Virus record (IMG/VR): IMGVR_UViG_3300010885_049979 | Location: 1 to 33,305 of that record | Source: a virus | DNA length: 33,305 nt | Direction: 5' to 3' (one strand) | Shown: piece by piece, positions 21,481-30,851 of the stretch | Layout of the letters: every line of letters begins with the position of its first letter | Numbering within the stretch: position 1 is the stretch's first letter | Notes under the pieces: model-generated | Told to the model about the DNA's origin: nothing | Seen by the model: only the letters and a program-made list of their open reading frames with translations | The model's database searches: none | Program-made: the position numbers and the translations under genes

Positions 21481-23613
21481 ATGTCTTTTTTATTAAAAGA
21501 TACCTTCCACAACACGCTTGTGGAGACGGTATACGATGAAATTCTATCTGGTCGTTCCATCTACCATTATTTTATTGGTAGAGTTTTGCCCTGGTCGGAT
21601 GAAACGAGTCCACCGTCCCCAGAGGCAACAAGTAGCTACGAGTATGATACACGTAATGGTATCTTAAGTGTAAAAAGGGTAAATTCAACCGATGTATCTT
21701 TAGTTATACCAAGAAGAGACTGGGCTACGAGTACTGTTTATGATCAGTATGATGAAAACTATTCTGCAACTGCGCCAGCTAGTTCTGGGGCAACAAGCCT
21801 GAAGACATCTTTATTTTATGTAATGAATACAACATATGAGGTGTATAAGTGTATAGGTAATAATAATGGGGCAGCGTCTACAGTGGAGCCTACAGGTACC
21901 GATCTTACACCTACAACCTATAGTGATGGATATACATGGAAATACATGTATACTATTCCTCCTTCTTTACGTAATCGTTTCTTGACTGACGATTATATTC
22001 CTGTTCAAAAATCTGTATACAGTCGATTTTATTCAGGTGGTGCAATTGATTCTATTATTATAGATAACGCTGGTTCTGGATACCTGGGTAATTCTGCAGT
22101 AACTTTAACTGTTAGTGGTACTTTTAATGGCGGTACAGGTAATTCTGTTGCTAATCTAACCGCAGTATTGAATGAGACCGGGCAATTTCTTGATGTAGTA
22201 ATTAGCAATAGTGGGGCTAATTACAGCAATGCTATTATTTCAATTACGGATAGTCGTGGCACTGGTACCAGCTACTATCAAGGTCTAAGTAATGTTATAA
22301 TTACGAATGTAGGTGCAGCTTATTATTCTAATGTAACCGCTAATACAACCGCTAATGTATATACAACCGGTGCTTTCCAGCCTGGATCTAATGCTAAGAT
22401 ATCTTTAAATTTTACTAATAACGTATTATCTGGTATTAATATACTAAACAAAGGTAGTGGTTATTCTACAGCTGTCTCTGCTAATACTGCAGTGGCTATA
22501 ACAACTACAGGTACAAAACAGCCTACTACCAATGCAACTGCAAACGCGTATTTTGCTAAATCAGCAGTGCTTACCCCGGTAATCTATAATGGCTATATTG
22601 ACCGAGTAGTAATCGAAGACCCGGGTACTAATTACAGCGCTAATAATCAGACATTTATCTCTTTAGTTGGTGATGGTACCGGTGCAATATTAACACCGTT
22701 CGTCAATACTGCAGGGCAGATTGCAGACGTTTATATTGAAGAAAGAGGCCAAGGATACACTTACGCTGATCTTCAATTTATTGGTGATGGTACAAGTGCA
22801 AATGCTCGGGTAAATCTTACAACAGGTGATTTAAATTCAGAGCAGAGTGGGGTTGAATTAGCTGCTATTAATGGTGCAATTTATGCTTTAAGAATACATA
22901 GCGGCGGGAATAACTATGCAAATGCAAACATCACTATAACAGGTGATGGTACAGGATTTATTGGCAACGTTGTAATTAGTAACAACACAATAACTTCCGT
23001 TACTGTAGTTAACCCTGGTTATGGTTACTCTTTTGCAAACGTTGCAATTACTGGAAATGCAGGTAGTGGTAATGCAAATGTATCTGCAATTCTATCTCCT
23101 TACAAAGGGCATGGATTTAACCCCGTAAAAGAATTGTTTGCCGATACCATTATGTTATTTTCTACTATAAATGATGAAAAGAATCAAGGTATAAGTATTG
23201 TTAATGACTATAGACAGTTTGGGTTAATTAGAGATGTCAAACAATACAATAGTGAAAAGAATTTTGGCAATATAATTGGCAGTGCAGGATTTCTTATTTC
23301 GGTTAGTAGTGTAGGATCACTTACCCGAGATACAGTTCTTACAATCAAGAACGATAGTACTAAAGTATACGAGGTAGTAGAGGTAGTAAGCAGTACCAAT
23401 CAAATACTACTTAACAATAAAAATAACTATACATTACAAGTAGGCTATATACTGAATGATCCGGCTACAAATACCGACTTTACAATTACATCTATAGATA
23501 GATACCCCACTATAAATAAGTTCAGCGGTGATATGCTCTTTATAGATAATAGAACTAGCGTGAGCTATAGTGATGAGCAGCTTGTAAAACTAAGAACAAT
23601 TATTGAGTTATAA
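21481..23613 (+). CDS. 8: Baseplate wedge protein, T4 gp8-like, with inserted Gly-rich strand repeats
   Basis: A 710-residue protein; T4 gp8 has 334. The N-terminal 190 residues match gp8 of marine T4-like phages: YHYFIGRVLPWSDETSPPSP, YDTRNGILSVKRVNSTDVSL, VIPRRDWATSTVYDQYDENY, FYVMNTTYEVYKCIGNNNGA and DGYTWKYMYTIPPSLRNRFL. Residues about 190-540 are an insertion of roughly seven strand repeats of the form I...I.N.GSGY..A.V.I.G.GTGA (IIIDNAGSGYLGNSAVTLTV; VTVVNPGYGYSFANVAITGN). The C-terminal 170 residues return to conserved wedge sequence (FNPVKELFADTIMLFSTIND). The insertion more than doubles the usual size. Confidence 0.85.
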   Translation: MSFLLKDTFHNTLVETVYDEILSGRSIYHYFIGRVLPWSDETSPPSPEATSSYEYDTRNGILSVKRVNSTDVSLVIPRRDWATSTVYDQYDENYSATAPASSGATSLKTSLFYVMNTTYEVYKCIGNNNGAASTVEPTGTDLTPTTYSDGYTWKYMYTIPPSLRNRFLTDDYIPVQKSVYSRFYSGGAIDSIIIDNAGSGYLGNSAVTLTVSGTFNGGTGNSVANLTAVLNETGQFLDVVISNSGANYSNAIISITDSRGTGTSYYQGLSNVIITNVGAAYYSNVTANTTANVYTTGAFQPGSNAKISLNFTNNVLSGINILNKGSGYSTAVSANTAVAITTTGTKQPTTNATANAYFAKSAVLTPVIYNGYIDRVVIEDPGTNYSANNQTFISLVGDGTGAILTPFVNTAGQIADVYIEERGQGYTYADLQFIGDGTSANARVNLTTGDLNSEQSGVELAAINGAIYALRIHSGGNNYANANITITGDGTGFIGNVVISNNTITSVTVVNPGYGYSFANVAITGNAGSGNANVSAILSPYKGHGFNPVKELFADTIMLFSTINDEKNQGISIVNDYRQFGLIRDVKQYNSEKNFGNIIGSAGFLISVSSVGSLTRDTVLTIKNDSTKVYEVVEVVSSTNQILLNNKNNYTLQVGYILNDPATNTDFTITSIDRYPTINKFSGDMLFIDNRTSVSYSDEQLVKLRTIIEL
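23511..23518 (+). promoter_or_regulatory. Possible late promoter inside gp8 for the downstream giant gene
   Basis: TATAAATA occurs 114 nt upstream of ATG 23625, inside the end of gp8. It is a perfect match to the T4 late element and well placed for the next gene. An 8-bp match inside AT-rich coding sequence can also occur by chance. Confidence 0.45.
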
Positions 23614-23624
23614 CTAGGTAAAAG

Positions 23625-26600
23625 ATGGCAATTAATTTTAACACTGACCCGTATTACGATGACTTTAGTGAAGATAAAAATTTTCACCACATCCTCTTTA
23701 AGCCGGGTGTGGCTGTTCAAGCTAGAGAGTTAAATCAGGTTCAATCGATATTGCAAAACCAAGTATCGAAATTTGGTAGCCATATTTTTAAAGATGGTAC
23801 GAGAGTTCTAGGTGGAGAAATCTTTTTAGATACAGGTGTTAAAGCAGTAAGACTTAAACCAACTTATAACAGCACAGATATTGTTGTAACAAATTTTTCT
23901 AACCTATTTATTAAGGGATCCACTACGGGGGTTATTGGGGAGGTTAGATATGTGTATGCAGCAGATGATCCTGTTGTTGGTGATCCTGCGACAGTTATAA
24001 TTAAGCCAAGCAATACATCTAATGCATCTATTTTTGCTGCAGAAGAAACGCTGAATTTTTACCCTACCCTTTTAGACGCTCTTAATGAAGGTAATTTATC
24101 TTCGTATCATGCAATAACGGTTGCAGATGTTGTAGTTGCTAAAACTGGTAGTTGCTCGGAATACTCTCAAGTATTAACTTTAGCGAGTACAACCAATATT
24201 AACGTAGGGGATTTAGTAACTGCATCTGGTCTATCTAAAACTTTGTATGTTATAGAAATTACTTCCTCGACAGCGGTAAAAGTAAATGAATACGCTGGAG
24301 TTACATTAGCTAGTACAACATTTACTTTTACACAAAAAGCAACGCAACCTACGATGGAAGTTGCTGTAACCGATGGTGTGTTTTTTAAGAACGGGTATTT
24401 TCTTAAATCTCAAGCGCAATCTGTTATTCCTGCAAAGTATAGTAGCTATCCCTCCGCGTCTGTAGGGTATAGCATTACTGAGAGTTCGATTACTTCAGAT
24501 GACGATGAAACTTTATTAGACCCAGCAATCAGTACTTATAACTATTTTGCACCAGGTGCTGATAGATTTAAAGTTGCTCTAGATTTAGTTTCATTAGACT
24601 TAATTGATGAAAATCCTGATCTAACAAATAATCCAGACTTTATTGAGATTATCCGTGTTAAAGAAGGTCAAACTTTAAAATCTAAAAAAACAGAATATTC
24701 CGAGTTAGATAAAGCGCTTGCGCGTAGAACATTTGATGAATCAGGTAATTACATCGTTAAGAATTTTATCTTACATCTTAACGACACAACAGATTCAGCA
24801 AATACAATCAACACAGACGTCTTACCAGGTAAGGCATATGTTAGCGGATACGAAATAGAGACGGTTGCCCCTACCCGTCTATTGTTAGATAAAGCAAGAG
24901 ATACTGAGAACGTAGCAGGGTTTGATATTTCGCCTTTCTATGGTAACTATACAGTTGTAGGAGTACCAGGATACTCTTTACCAGCACTTGGCTCTAATGT
25001 AGAACTGCATACTGCTAATACCACAATTTCTTTTAAAACAAGAGCTGGTACTGCGCATGTTAAGCAGATTGAATATGATTCAGGATCTAATACAACAGCT
25101 GTATATAAGTTGTTCTTAAGCAGTATTAATCTAACAGCAAATACATTTGCAAATGTAAGATATATTGTAGGTATAACTAATAACACGTATAATACAGCTA
25201 ACACTACATTCCGCGCTAACGTAGATACTTCCGCGATTGTTTCTGGTAATGCACAGTTGTATGATTCGTCATATGATACAATGATATTCGCTATACCGCA
25301 AAATAACATTGAAAACGTTACTGCGACAACTTATCAGTTTAGAAGACGTTTTGCGGACGTAGCCTTCACTTCTGGTACCGCTACAATTACCACTAATATT
25401 TCTGCAGAAGATTTTGTAGGGGGATCGGGTGTTCTTCCAGCAGCTACTGCCAGAACATATTACTATGTTGTAGCTAAGACCGCTTCTGGTACGTTTACAG
25501 CCGGTCAGGTCATCCCCATGGATGGCGGTGCAAGAACAGTTACTATCCCGGTGGTTGGATCAGGTGCAGTCGGTCAAGCGGTTTTCAATGTGTCTGATGC
25601 AACATTCAACGGTACATGCGATATATACGCGACTATTGAAGTACAATCAGATACAAGAAAGAATAAAACGTTAGTTGCAAATACAATTGTTTCAGCTAAT
25701 ATTTCTGCAGCTAATACCTATGTGAGTCTAGCAGTATCCGATGTTTATCAACTAAACAAAGTGTACAAAGTTTTAGGTAGTAATGTTTACTCTGGTGCAT
25801 GGTCATCAGTAACTACCTATCCTAAATCCGGCAATGTAGTCACGTATTCCGGGCTTGCCTATACTGCCAATGCTATTAGTACTAATATTAACCCTGTTGG
25901 TAATACTGCCTATTGGACAGAAGTAACTACTCAAACTCTTACTGACTTTACATTGGATACTGGTCAGCGAGACAATCATTACGATCACGGTCGAATTAAA
26001 TACAACGGTGCAACCGCTCCTGGTAATGTTGTAATTATGGCCAATTACTTTACCCATTCCGGTGGTATTGGTTACTTTACGAATGACTCCTATCCTATTG
26101 ATTACAGCTTAATACCATCTTATACAACAACTAAGACCGGTACCACGTATAAATTAAGAGATTGTTATGATTTCCGTCCACGTAGAACAGATGGATCTTC
26201 GTCACTAACATTTGACTCTTATCAAATTCCTATACCTTACGATGCTATTCAAAGTGATTTTTCTTATTATATGGGTAGAATTGATAAGATTGCATTAACC
26301 CCGTCTGGTAACTTTAAGATTATTAGAGGGGTAAGCTCATTTACGAACCCCGGGGTACCTTCAGATGATGCAGATGCCATGACATTGGCTACATTAAGAA
26401 TACCTGCATACACATTTAATTCTTCTGATGTAAAGTTAGATTATGTAAGCAGAAGAAGATATACAATGAAAGATATTGGTCAAATTGATCAACGTCTAAA
26501 ATCTGTAGAGTACTATACAGCCCTCTCTTTGTTAGAAAAAGAAGTGCTAGCTGCATCGGTGTTAGACACTAACAATACCGCGTTGTTTAAGAATGGATAT

Positions 26601-28907
26601 TTGGTAGATTCTTTTGCAGGTCACTCAGTTGTCGATGTATTGAACAGAGAGTATGATAATGGTGCCAATATTAAAGTCTCAGTAGATTCACTAGGAGGTT
26701 TTGCAAGACCTTCATTTGAATCTACATCTTATAATTTTACCTTCTCTTCTGGTGGAAACCCTGACGTTACAAAAACAGGTGACTTATTATCTCTACCATT
26801 TACAGAGTCAACTTTTGTACAGCAAAATACTGCAAGTAAAATTATTAATGTTAATCCATTCAGCGTAGTTAACTTTATTGGGGTAATGAGAATCACCCCA
26901 TCGTCAGATACTTGGTATGATACAACGTCTAAACCAATTATTAATGTTGTTGAGAATGGCAATAAAGATGCATGGTTAGCTGCTGAGTCAGCTACAGGTA
27001 CACAGTGGAATGATTGGCAGCTTAACTGGTCAAGTCAGCAAGTAACTGATAGAGATGTTATTTCAAGAATTACTAACGGTAATGAAATCACAACGATTAC
27101 AAGAGAGACTTTATCCACATCTGCTACATCGTCTCGTACTGGTGTTAACACCACAACTGGAACTAAGCTAGTTTTAAGTAGTGATTCAACAGCAGTTGTA
27201 TCGCAAGAAATAATTCCTTTTGCAAGACAAAAAACAATTACATATAAAGTATATGGTATGCCCCCGCTTACCCGCCTATACATGTATGTAAACAATACAA
27301 TTGACATTACTAGTTATGTAACTCCTGATGGGGGCACTGCTGGTGATAATGTAATAACAGACAATAGCGGTTATGCTACTGGTACGTTTACGATACCAAA
27401 TAACAGCTCAATAAAGATACCAACAGGTAGAATTAGATTTGCTTTTATTAATGATCCATCATCGTTTACGAATGCAACTGCATATGCAGAAGCCGGGTTC
27501 ATATCTGCAGGTACATTGAATACAGAGCAAAGAACAATTATTTCTACTAAAGAACCAATTCTAATTAGAAATGATGTTACCCAGACAAAAACAGATACAA
27601 GTACAACATCACGAGATGTAACTTCAACCCAAACAACGCAACCACGGGTTACATGGATAGACCCGGTTGCTCAAACTTTCATGGTTGATGCTACAGTATA
27701 CCCTAACGGTATTTACTTAAGTTCAGCTGATCTTTATTTTGCTACAAAAGATTCAACACTACCGGTCTCTATTCAAATTAGACCAACAGTATCTGGTTTC
27801 CCAAGTTCGTCTGTCATTCTTCCTATGTCAGAGGTGTATAAGAACCCATCTGAAATTAACATACCAGATGCAGCTAATATTTACGACGGTATTAGTACTG
27901 CTACTAATTTTGAATTTGAGTCTCCTGTATACCTTGCACCGGGTGAGTACTGCTTGGTAGTTATTTCAAATTCAAATAAGTATACCCTATATGCAGCTGA
28001 AATTGGTCAAACGGTTCTAGGTACAACCAACAAGATTTCAACACAGCCATATCTAGGCGTTTTGTTTAAATCGCAAAATGGGTCTACTTGGACACCATCA
28101 CAAACAGAAGATTTATGTTTTAAACTTAATCAATGTGTGTTTAATAGAGGTACAGTTAGTTTTACCGTTGATTTAGAAGTACCAACAGCATCTACGAATT
28201 TTGATTTATTAAAACTGACTACACAGGAACTTAATTTTGGTAATGATACAAGCATTACATATGAAATAAAAACCAAGCCTAAAGCAACAGGTGTATTTAC
28301 AGATTTTGTAAGTCTACCGATTGGCTCAAATTATGAATTTTCTCAAACAATGACTGCTGTTTCTGCGGGTGATATTGTACTCCGTGCAACTATGCGTAAC
28401 GTAGATCAAAACGTATCTCCGGTGGTTGACTTAGAACGTGTCAGTGCTATTTTGGTTAAAAATAAAATTGATGTATACTCAAGCGGTATTAATACTACGG
28501 AGTTAACCGCATTTGGAGGAACAGCTCAAGCCAAGTATATTACAAGACGTGTCACACTTGCTGATGGATTTGATGCTACGGGATTAAACGTTAATGTTCT
28601 CGTTAACAGAAGATCAGGTACATCTATTAAAGTGTATTACAAGATACTTAATAAGTACGATACAACAGATTTTGATGATAGAACTTATGTAGAAATACCC
28701 CAGACAACTCTCGCAGGAAGTACAGTATTAACAAACAATCCGGATGTATATTCTGAAGAAAACTATCAGGCTTTAAACATTAATTATGCAAGTGGAACTA
28801 CTACTTATAGTGATTTTAACGTGTTTGCAATTAAAATTGTATTCTTCAGTTCTAATCAATCGGTTGTACCTCAGATTAAAGCTCTGAGAGTTACGGCGGT
28901 GACGTAA
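23625..28907 (+). CDS. Giant baseplate or tail structural protein, DUF4815-type
   Basis: A 1760-residue protein. The N-terminus (NFNTDPYYDDFSEDKNFHHI, LFKPGVAVQARELNQVQSIL, QNQVSKFGSHIFKDGTRVLG) matches the DUF4815 structural proteins of T4-like marine phages, which take the place of the outer wedge and fibre-connecting proteins. Around residues 726-768 lies a segment resembling carbohydrate-binding module 5/12: aromatic W726, YPKSGNVVTYSGLAYTAN, then P..NTAYW. Residues about 830-1000 contain YKLRDCYDFRPRRTDGSSSL and YTMKDIGQIDQRLKSVEYYT. The C-terminal third has a strand-rich fibre-head-like domain (WIDPVAQTFMVDA, NGIYLSSADLYFATK, PVYLAPGEYCLVVISNSNKY). The ribosome binding site AGGTAAAAG is weak. 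Confidence 0.85.
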   Translation: MAINFNTDPYYDDFSEDKNFHHILFKPGVAVQARELNQVQSILQNQVSKFGSHIFKDGTRVLGGEIFLDTGVKAVRLKPTYNSTDIVVTNFSNLFIKGSTTGVIGEVRYVYAADDPVVGDPATVIIKPSNTSNASIFAAEETLNFYPTLLDALNEGNLSSYHAITVADVVVAKTGSCSEYSQVLTLASTTNINVGDLVTASGLSKTLYVIEITSSTAVKVNEYAGVTLASTTFTFTQKATQPTMEVAVTDGVFFKNGYFLKSQAQSVIPAKYSSYPSASVGYSITESSITSDDDETLLDPAISTYNYFAPGADRFKVALDLVSLDLIDENPDLTNNPDFIEIIRVKEGQTLKSKKTEYSELDKALARRTFDESGNYIVKNFILHLNDTTDSANTINTDVLPGKAYVSGYEIETVAPTRLLLDKARDTENVAGFDISPFYGNYTVVGVPGYSLPALGSNVELHTANTTISFKTRAGTAHVKQIEYDSGSNTTAVYKLFLSSINLTANTFANVRYIVGITNNTYNTANTTFRANVDTSAIVSGNAQLYDSSYDTMIFAIPQNNIENVTATTYQFRRRFADVAFTSGTATITTNISAEDFVGGSGVLPAATARTYYYVVAKTASGTFTAGQVIPMDGGARTVTIPVVGSGAVGQAVFNVSDATFNGTCDIYATIEVQSDTRKNKTLVANTIVSANISAANTYVSLAVSDVYQLNKVYKVLGSNVYSGAWSSVTTYPKSGNVVTYSGLAYTANAISTNINPVGNTAYWTEVTTQTLTDFTLDTGQRDNHYDHGRIKYNGATAPGNVVIMANYFTHSGGIGYFTNDSYPIDYSLIPSYTTTKTGTTYKLRDCYDFRPRRTDGSSSLTFDSYQIPIPYDAIQSDFSYYMGRIDKIALTPSGNFKIIRGVSSFTNPGVPSDDADAMTLATLRIPAYTFNSSDVKLDYVSRRRYTMKDIGQIDQRLKSVEYYTALSLLEKEVLAASVLDTNNTALFKNGYLVDSFAGHSVVDVLNREYDNGANIKVSVDSLGGFARPSFESTSYNFTFSSGGNPDVTKTGDLLSLPFTESTFVQQNTASKIINVNPFSVVNFIGVMRITPSSDTWYDTTSKPIINVVENGNKDAWLAAESATGTQWNDWQLNWSSQQVTDRDVISRITNGNEITTITRETLSTSATSSRTGVNTTTGTKLVLSSDSTAVVSQEIIPFARQKTITYKVYGMPPLTRLYMYVNNTIDITSYVTPDGGTAGDNVITDNSGYATGTFTIPNNSSIKIPTGRIRFAFINDPSSFTNATAYAEAGFISAGTLNTEQRTIISTKEPILIRNDVTQTKTDTSTTSRDVTSTQTTQPRVTWIDPVAQTFMVDATVYPNGIYLSSADLYFATKDSTLPVSIQIRPTVSGFPSSSVILPMSEVYKNPSEINIPDAANIYDGISTATNFEFESPVYLAPGEYCLVVISNSNKYTLYAAEIGQTVLGTTNKISTQPYLGVLFKSQNGSTWTPSQTEDLCFKLNQCVFNRGTVSFTVDLEVPTASTNFDLLKLTTQELNFGNDTSITYEIKTKPKATGVFTDFVSLPIGSNYEFSQTMTAVSAGDIVLRATMRNVDQNVSPVVDLERVSAILVKNKIDVYSSGINTTELTAFGGTAQAKYITRRVTLADGFDATGLNVNVLVNRRSGTSIKVYYKILNKYDTTDFDDRTYVEIPQTTLAGSTVLTNNPDVYSEENYQALNINYASGTTTYSDFNVFAIKIVFFSSNQSVVPQIKALRVTAVT

Positions 28908-29119
28908 TGGGCAACCATGTTCCAATAAGCGAACACCCTACGCTTGTTAGAGATAGGAATAGTAAAGCGCTAATTAACACGGATATTGCGGCACTTAACG
29001 AGTATAAAAATAAGAAAAAACTTGTTGAAGATGTGAGAGAGTTAAAACAGGATATACAAGAAATTAAGCAGTTGCTATTTCAATTAAACCACAGTAGAAA
29101 CACAGATACATCTTTATAA
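28907..29119 (+). CDS. Small conserved phage protein with coiled coil
   Basis: A 70-residue protein. The N-terminal half (VPISEHPTLVRDRNSKALIN, TDIAALNEYKNKKKL) is a pattern I associate with small proteins next to baseplate genes in T4-like marine phages. The C-terminal half (residues about 38-62, LVEDVRELKQDIQEIKQLLF) is a clear heptad coiled coil. It starts in the stop of the giant gene (TAATG) and ends within the next late promoter. Possible linker or chaperone in wedge or fibre assembly; no function is known to me. Confidence 0.7.
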   Translation: MGNHVPISEHPTLVRDRNSKALINTDIAALNEYKNKKKLVEDVRELKQDIQEIKQLLFQLNHSRNTDTSL

Positions 29120-29122
29120 ATA
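29115..29122 (+). promoter_or_regulatory. T4-type late promoter for the fibre block
   Basis: A perfect TATAAATA overlapping the stop codon of the preceding gene. It is followed by an AT-rich leader of about 85 nt before ATG 29212, longer than the other leaders, containing a weak hairpin TTGTA/TACAA. AAAAGG near 29197-29203 can serve as ribosome binding site. Confidence 0.8.
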
Positions 29123-29211
29123 TAGGTATGAATTATTGTAAAGTAGAAGTTGTATATAACATATCTACAATTATACCCTACTTATAGCACGATTTTAAAA
29201 AAGGCTTTTTA

Positions 29212-29427
29212 ATGGCAGCTTCACTTATCTTAAGAACGGTTAAAGGTTCTCCTTTAACAAACTTAGAGGTTGATAATAACTTCTCTAATCTTAGTACATA
29301 TTCTAACACTATAGATGCTAATATTGGCTTGTTGTCGTCATTGACAACCTCTACCAAAAGTAATGTTGTTGTTGCGATTAATGAAATAAACGCTGCTGTA
29401 ACAGCAATTGCAATTGCACTTGGATAA
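29212..29427 (+). CDS. Short fibre-related protein
   Basis: A 71-residue protein. The segment LILRTVKGSPLTNLEVDNNF SNL is the common opening of fibre or fibre-linker proteins in marine myophages, here followed only by a short helical part (NVVVAINEINAAVTAIAIAL) with a trimerisation-like heptad pattern. It may be a complete short fibre connector, or the remains of a longer fibre gene whose distal part was lost. A ribosome binding site and a late promoter upstream support expression. Confidence 0.7.
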   Translation: MAASLILRTVKGSPLTNLEVDNNFSNLSTYSNTIDANIGLLSSLTTSTKSNVVVAINEINAAVTAIAIALG

Positions 29428-29438
29428 CAGGAAACAAA

Positions 29439-29771
29439 ATGGCAAACACATTCACCCGAAAACTATCTCGTAGTATAGGTACCACAGCCACACGCGTGGG
29501 CGCTTATACAGTGGCAGCTTCTACATCCACAACCGCAATCGGACTATCGGTAGCAAATACATCTACAGCAGCTATAAATGCTAATGTATTTCATTCCGAT
29601 GGTTCTAACAACACATATATTGTCTATAATGCTCCAATACCTGCAGGTGGTTCATTGGTGGCAGTGGGAGGCGATCAAAAAATTGTACTGGTTACCGGTG
29701 ATGGTATTTTCGTACAGTCTACAGCAGCAAGTTCGGTAGATGCAATTCTGTCAATACTTGAAATTACTTAA
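29439..29771 (+). CDS. Small virion-type protein of the fibre region
   Basis: A 110-residue all-beta protein beginning MANTFTRKLSRSIGTTATRV with a strand-rich jelly-roll-like pattern (AAINANVFHSDGSNNTYIVY, IPAGGSLVAVGGDQKIVLVT, SVDAILSILEIT). I recall similar small proteins near tail fibre genes of marine T4-like phages. AGGA lies before the ATG and the gene is 11 nt after the previous one. It may decorate the virion or cap a fibre. Function unknown. Confidence 0.7.
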   Translation: MANTFTRKLSRSIGTTATRVGAYTVAASTSTTAIGLSVANTSTAAINANVFHSDGSNNTYIVYNAPIPAGGSLVAVGGDQKIVLVTGDGIFVQSTAASSVDAILSILEIT

Positions 29772-29785
29772 ACGGGAATAGAAAA

Positions 29786-30851
29786 ATGGCTTATCTTGGT
29801 CAACCGCCAGCTAACGCGGCATTAACTGCCTCAAATTTCTGATAATATAATTACAGCGGCAAAAATTGCAAATGAGACAGGTACTGGTGAAGTAGTATTT
29901 TCGGTCAGCCCCACAATATCTTTACCTGCAATTGATAACATAAAATTAGGATACGCAACAACTGCAACAGCAGCGGGTACGACTACCCTGACAAGCGCAA
30001 GCGCTTATCACCAATACTTTACAGGTGTTACTACACAGACAATTCAAATGCCTGTGACAAGCACTTTAGCACTTGGTTCGTCATACCATATTGTCAACAA
30101 CAGCACAGGAAATTTAACATTAACCTCTTCCGGTGGGAACACCATTGGAACTGTATTGCCTGGTACGACAACACACATTACTTGTATTGATACTACGGTG
30201 TCCACCGCTGCTGGTTGGGACTTTGGGTATACTGATTTTGGTACTCTTACAGGTACAGGTAGTGTGGTATTATCAGCAAACGCTGTCTTAACTACCCCTG
30301 CACTAGGTACACCTTCTGCTATCGTATTAACTAATGGTACGGGGCTACCTTTAACTACAGGGGTAACGGGAACGCTACCAGCAGCTAATGGTGGTACTGG
30401 TGTTACTAGTAGCACAGGCACAGGTAATGTGGTATTATCAACAAACGCTGTCTTAACTACCCCTGCACTAGGTACACCAGCATCAGGTACACTTTCTTCT
30501 TGTACAGTTGATGGTACAAACAAGGTGGGCTACCTCAACGTCCCCCAGGTGGGCGCTGCTAAAGTTGCAAGTTATCAATTAGCGATTGGCGATGTGGGTA
30601 AATTTGTAGTGCTGGGAACCAGCGGGACGATAGTAATTCCAGCTAGTGTGTTCGCAGTGGGTGATGCAATCAGTATTGTTAACAATACAACCGGAAGTAT
30701 TGCCTGTACTTGTTCTGCAATAACTACTGTATACAAGGGTGGTACAGATACTAACATTTCCGCTACGGGATTTACCATAACAACAAGAGGGGTTTGTACA
30801 ATATTGTTTGTTACAGCAACAACCGTGGTCATAACTGGCAACTTAGCATGA
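29786..30851 (+). pseudogene. Tail fibre protein gene with a two-base frameshift near its start
   Basis: ATG 29786 opens MAYLGQPPANAALTASN, a typical fibre start, but codon 19 is TGA (29840-29842). The +1 frame continues at once as SDNIITAAKIANETGTGEVV and stays open to 30851. The usual fibre motif would be SNISDNIITA; a loss of two bases (AAT ATT TCT to AAT TTCT, about 29835-29838) explains the break, and restoring them gives a 355-residue protein. Later parts are GTGSVVLSANAVLTTPALGT, LPAANGGTG and a strand-rich end that may bind the receptor. Its tail overlaps the RCC1 gene (ATGA). Sequence error and true inactivation cannot be told apart here; a start at 30048 would give only a fragment. 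Confidence 0.75.
30255..30478 (+). repeat. Near-identical 59-bp direct repeat in the fibre gene
   Basis: Positions 30255-30313 and 30420-30478 differ at only two or three bases and code for (A/S)TNAVLTTPALGTP-type shaft sequence, 165 bp apart. Such repeats are common in fibre genes and allow domain swapping or deletion. Confidence 0.85.

Noticed and set aside
29834-29845. Programmed +1 frameshift like prfB in the fibre gene
   Set aside because: The site is AAT TTC TGA; TTC tRNA would slip to TCT with poor pairing and no SD-like stimulator lies at the prfB distance. A two-base loss explains it better, since it restores the usual SNISDNIITA.
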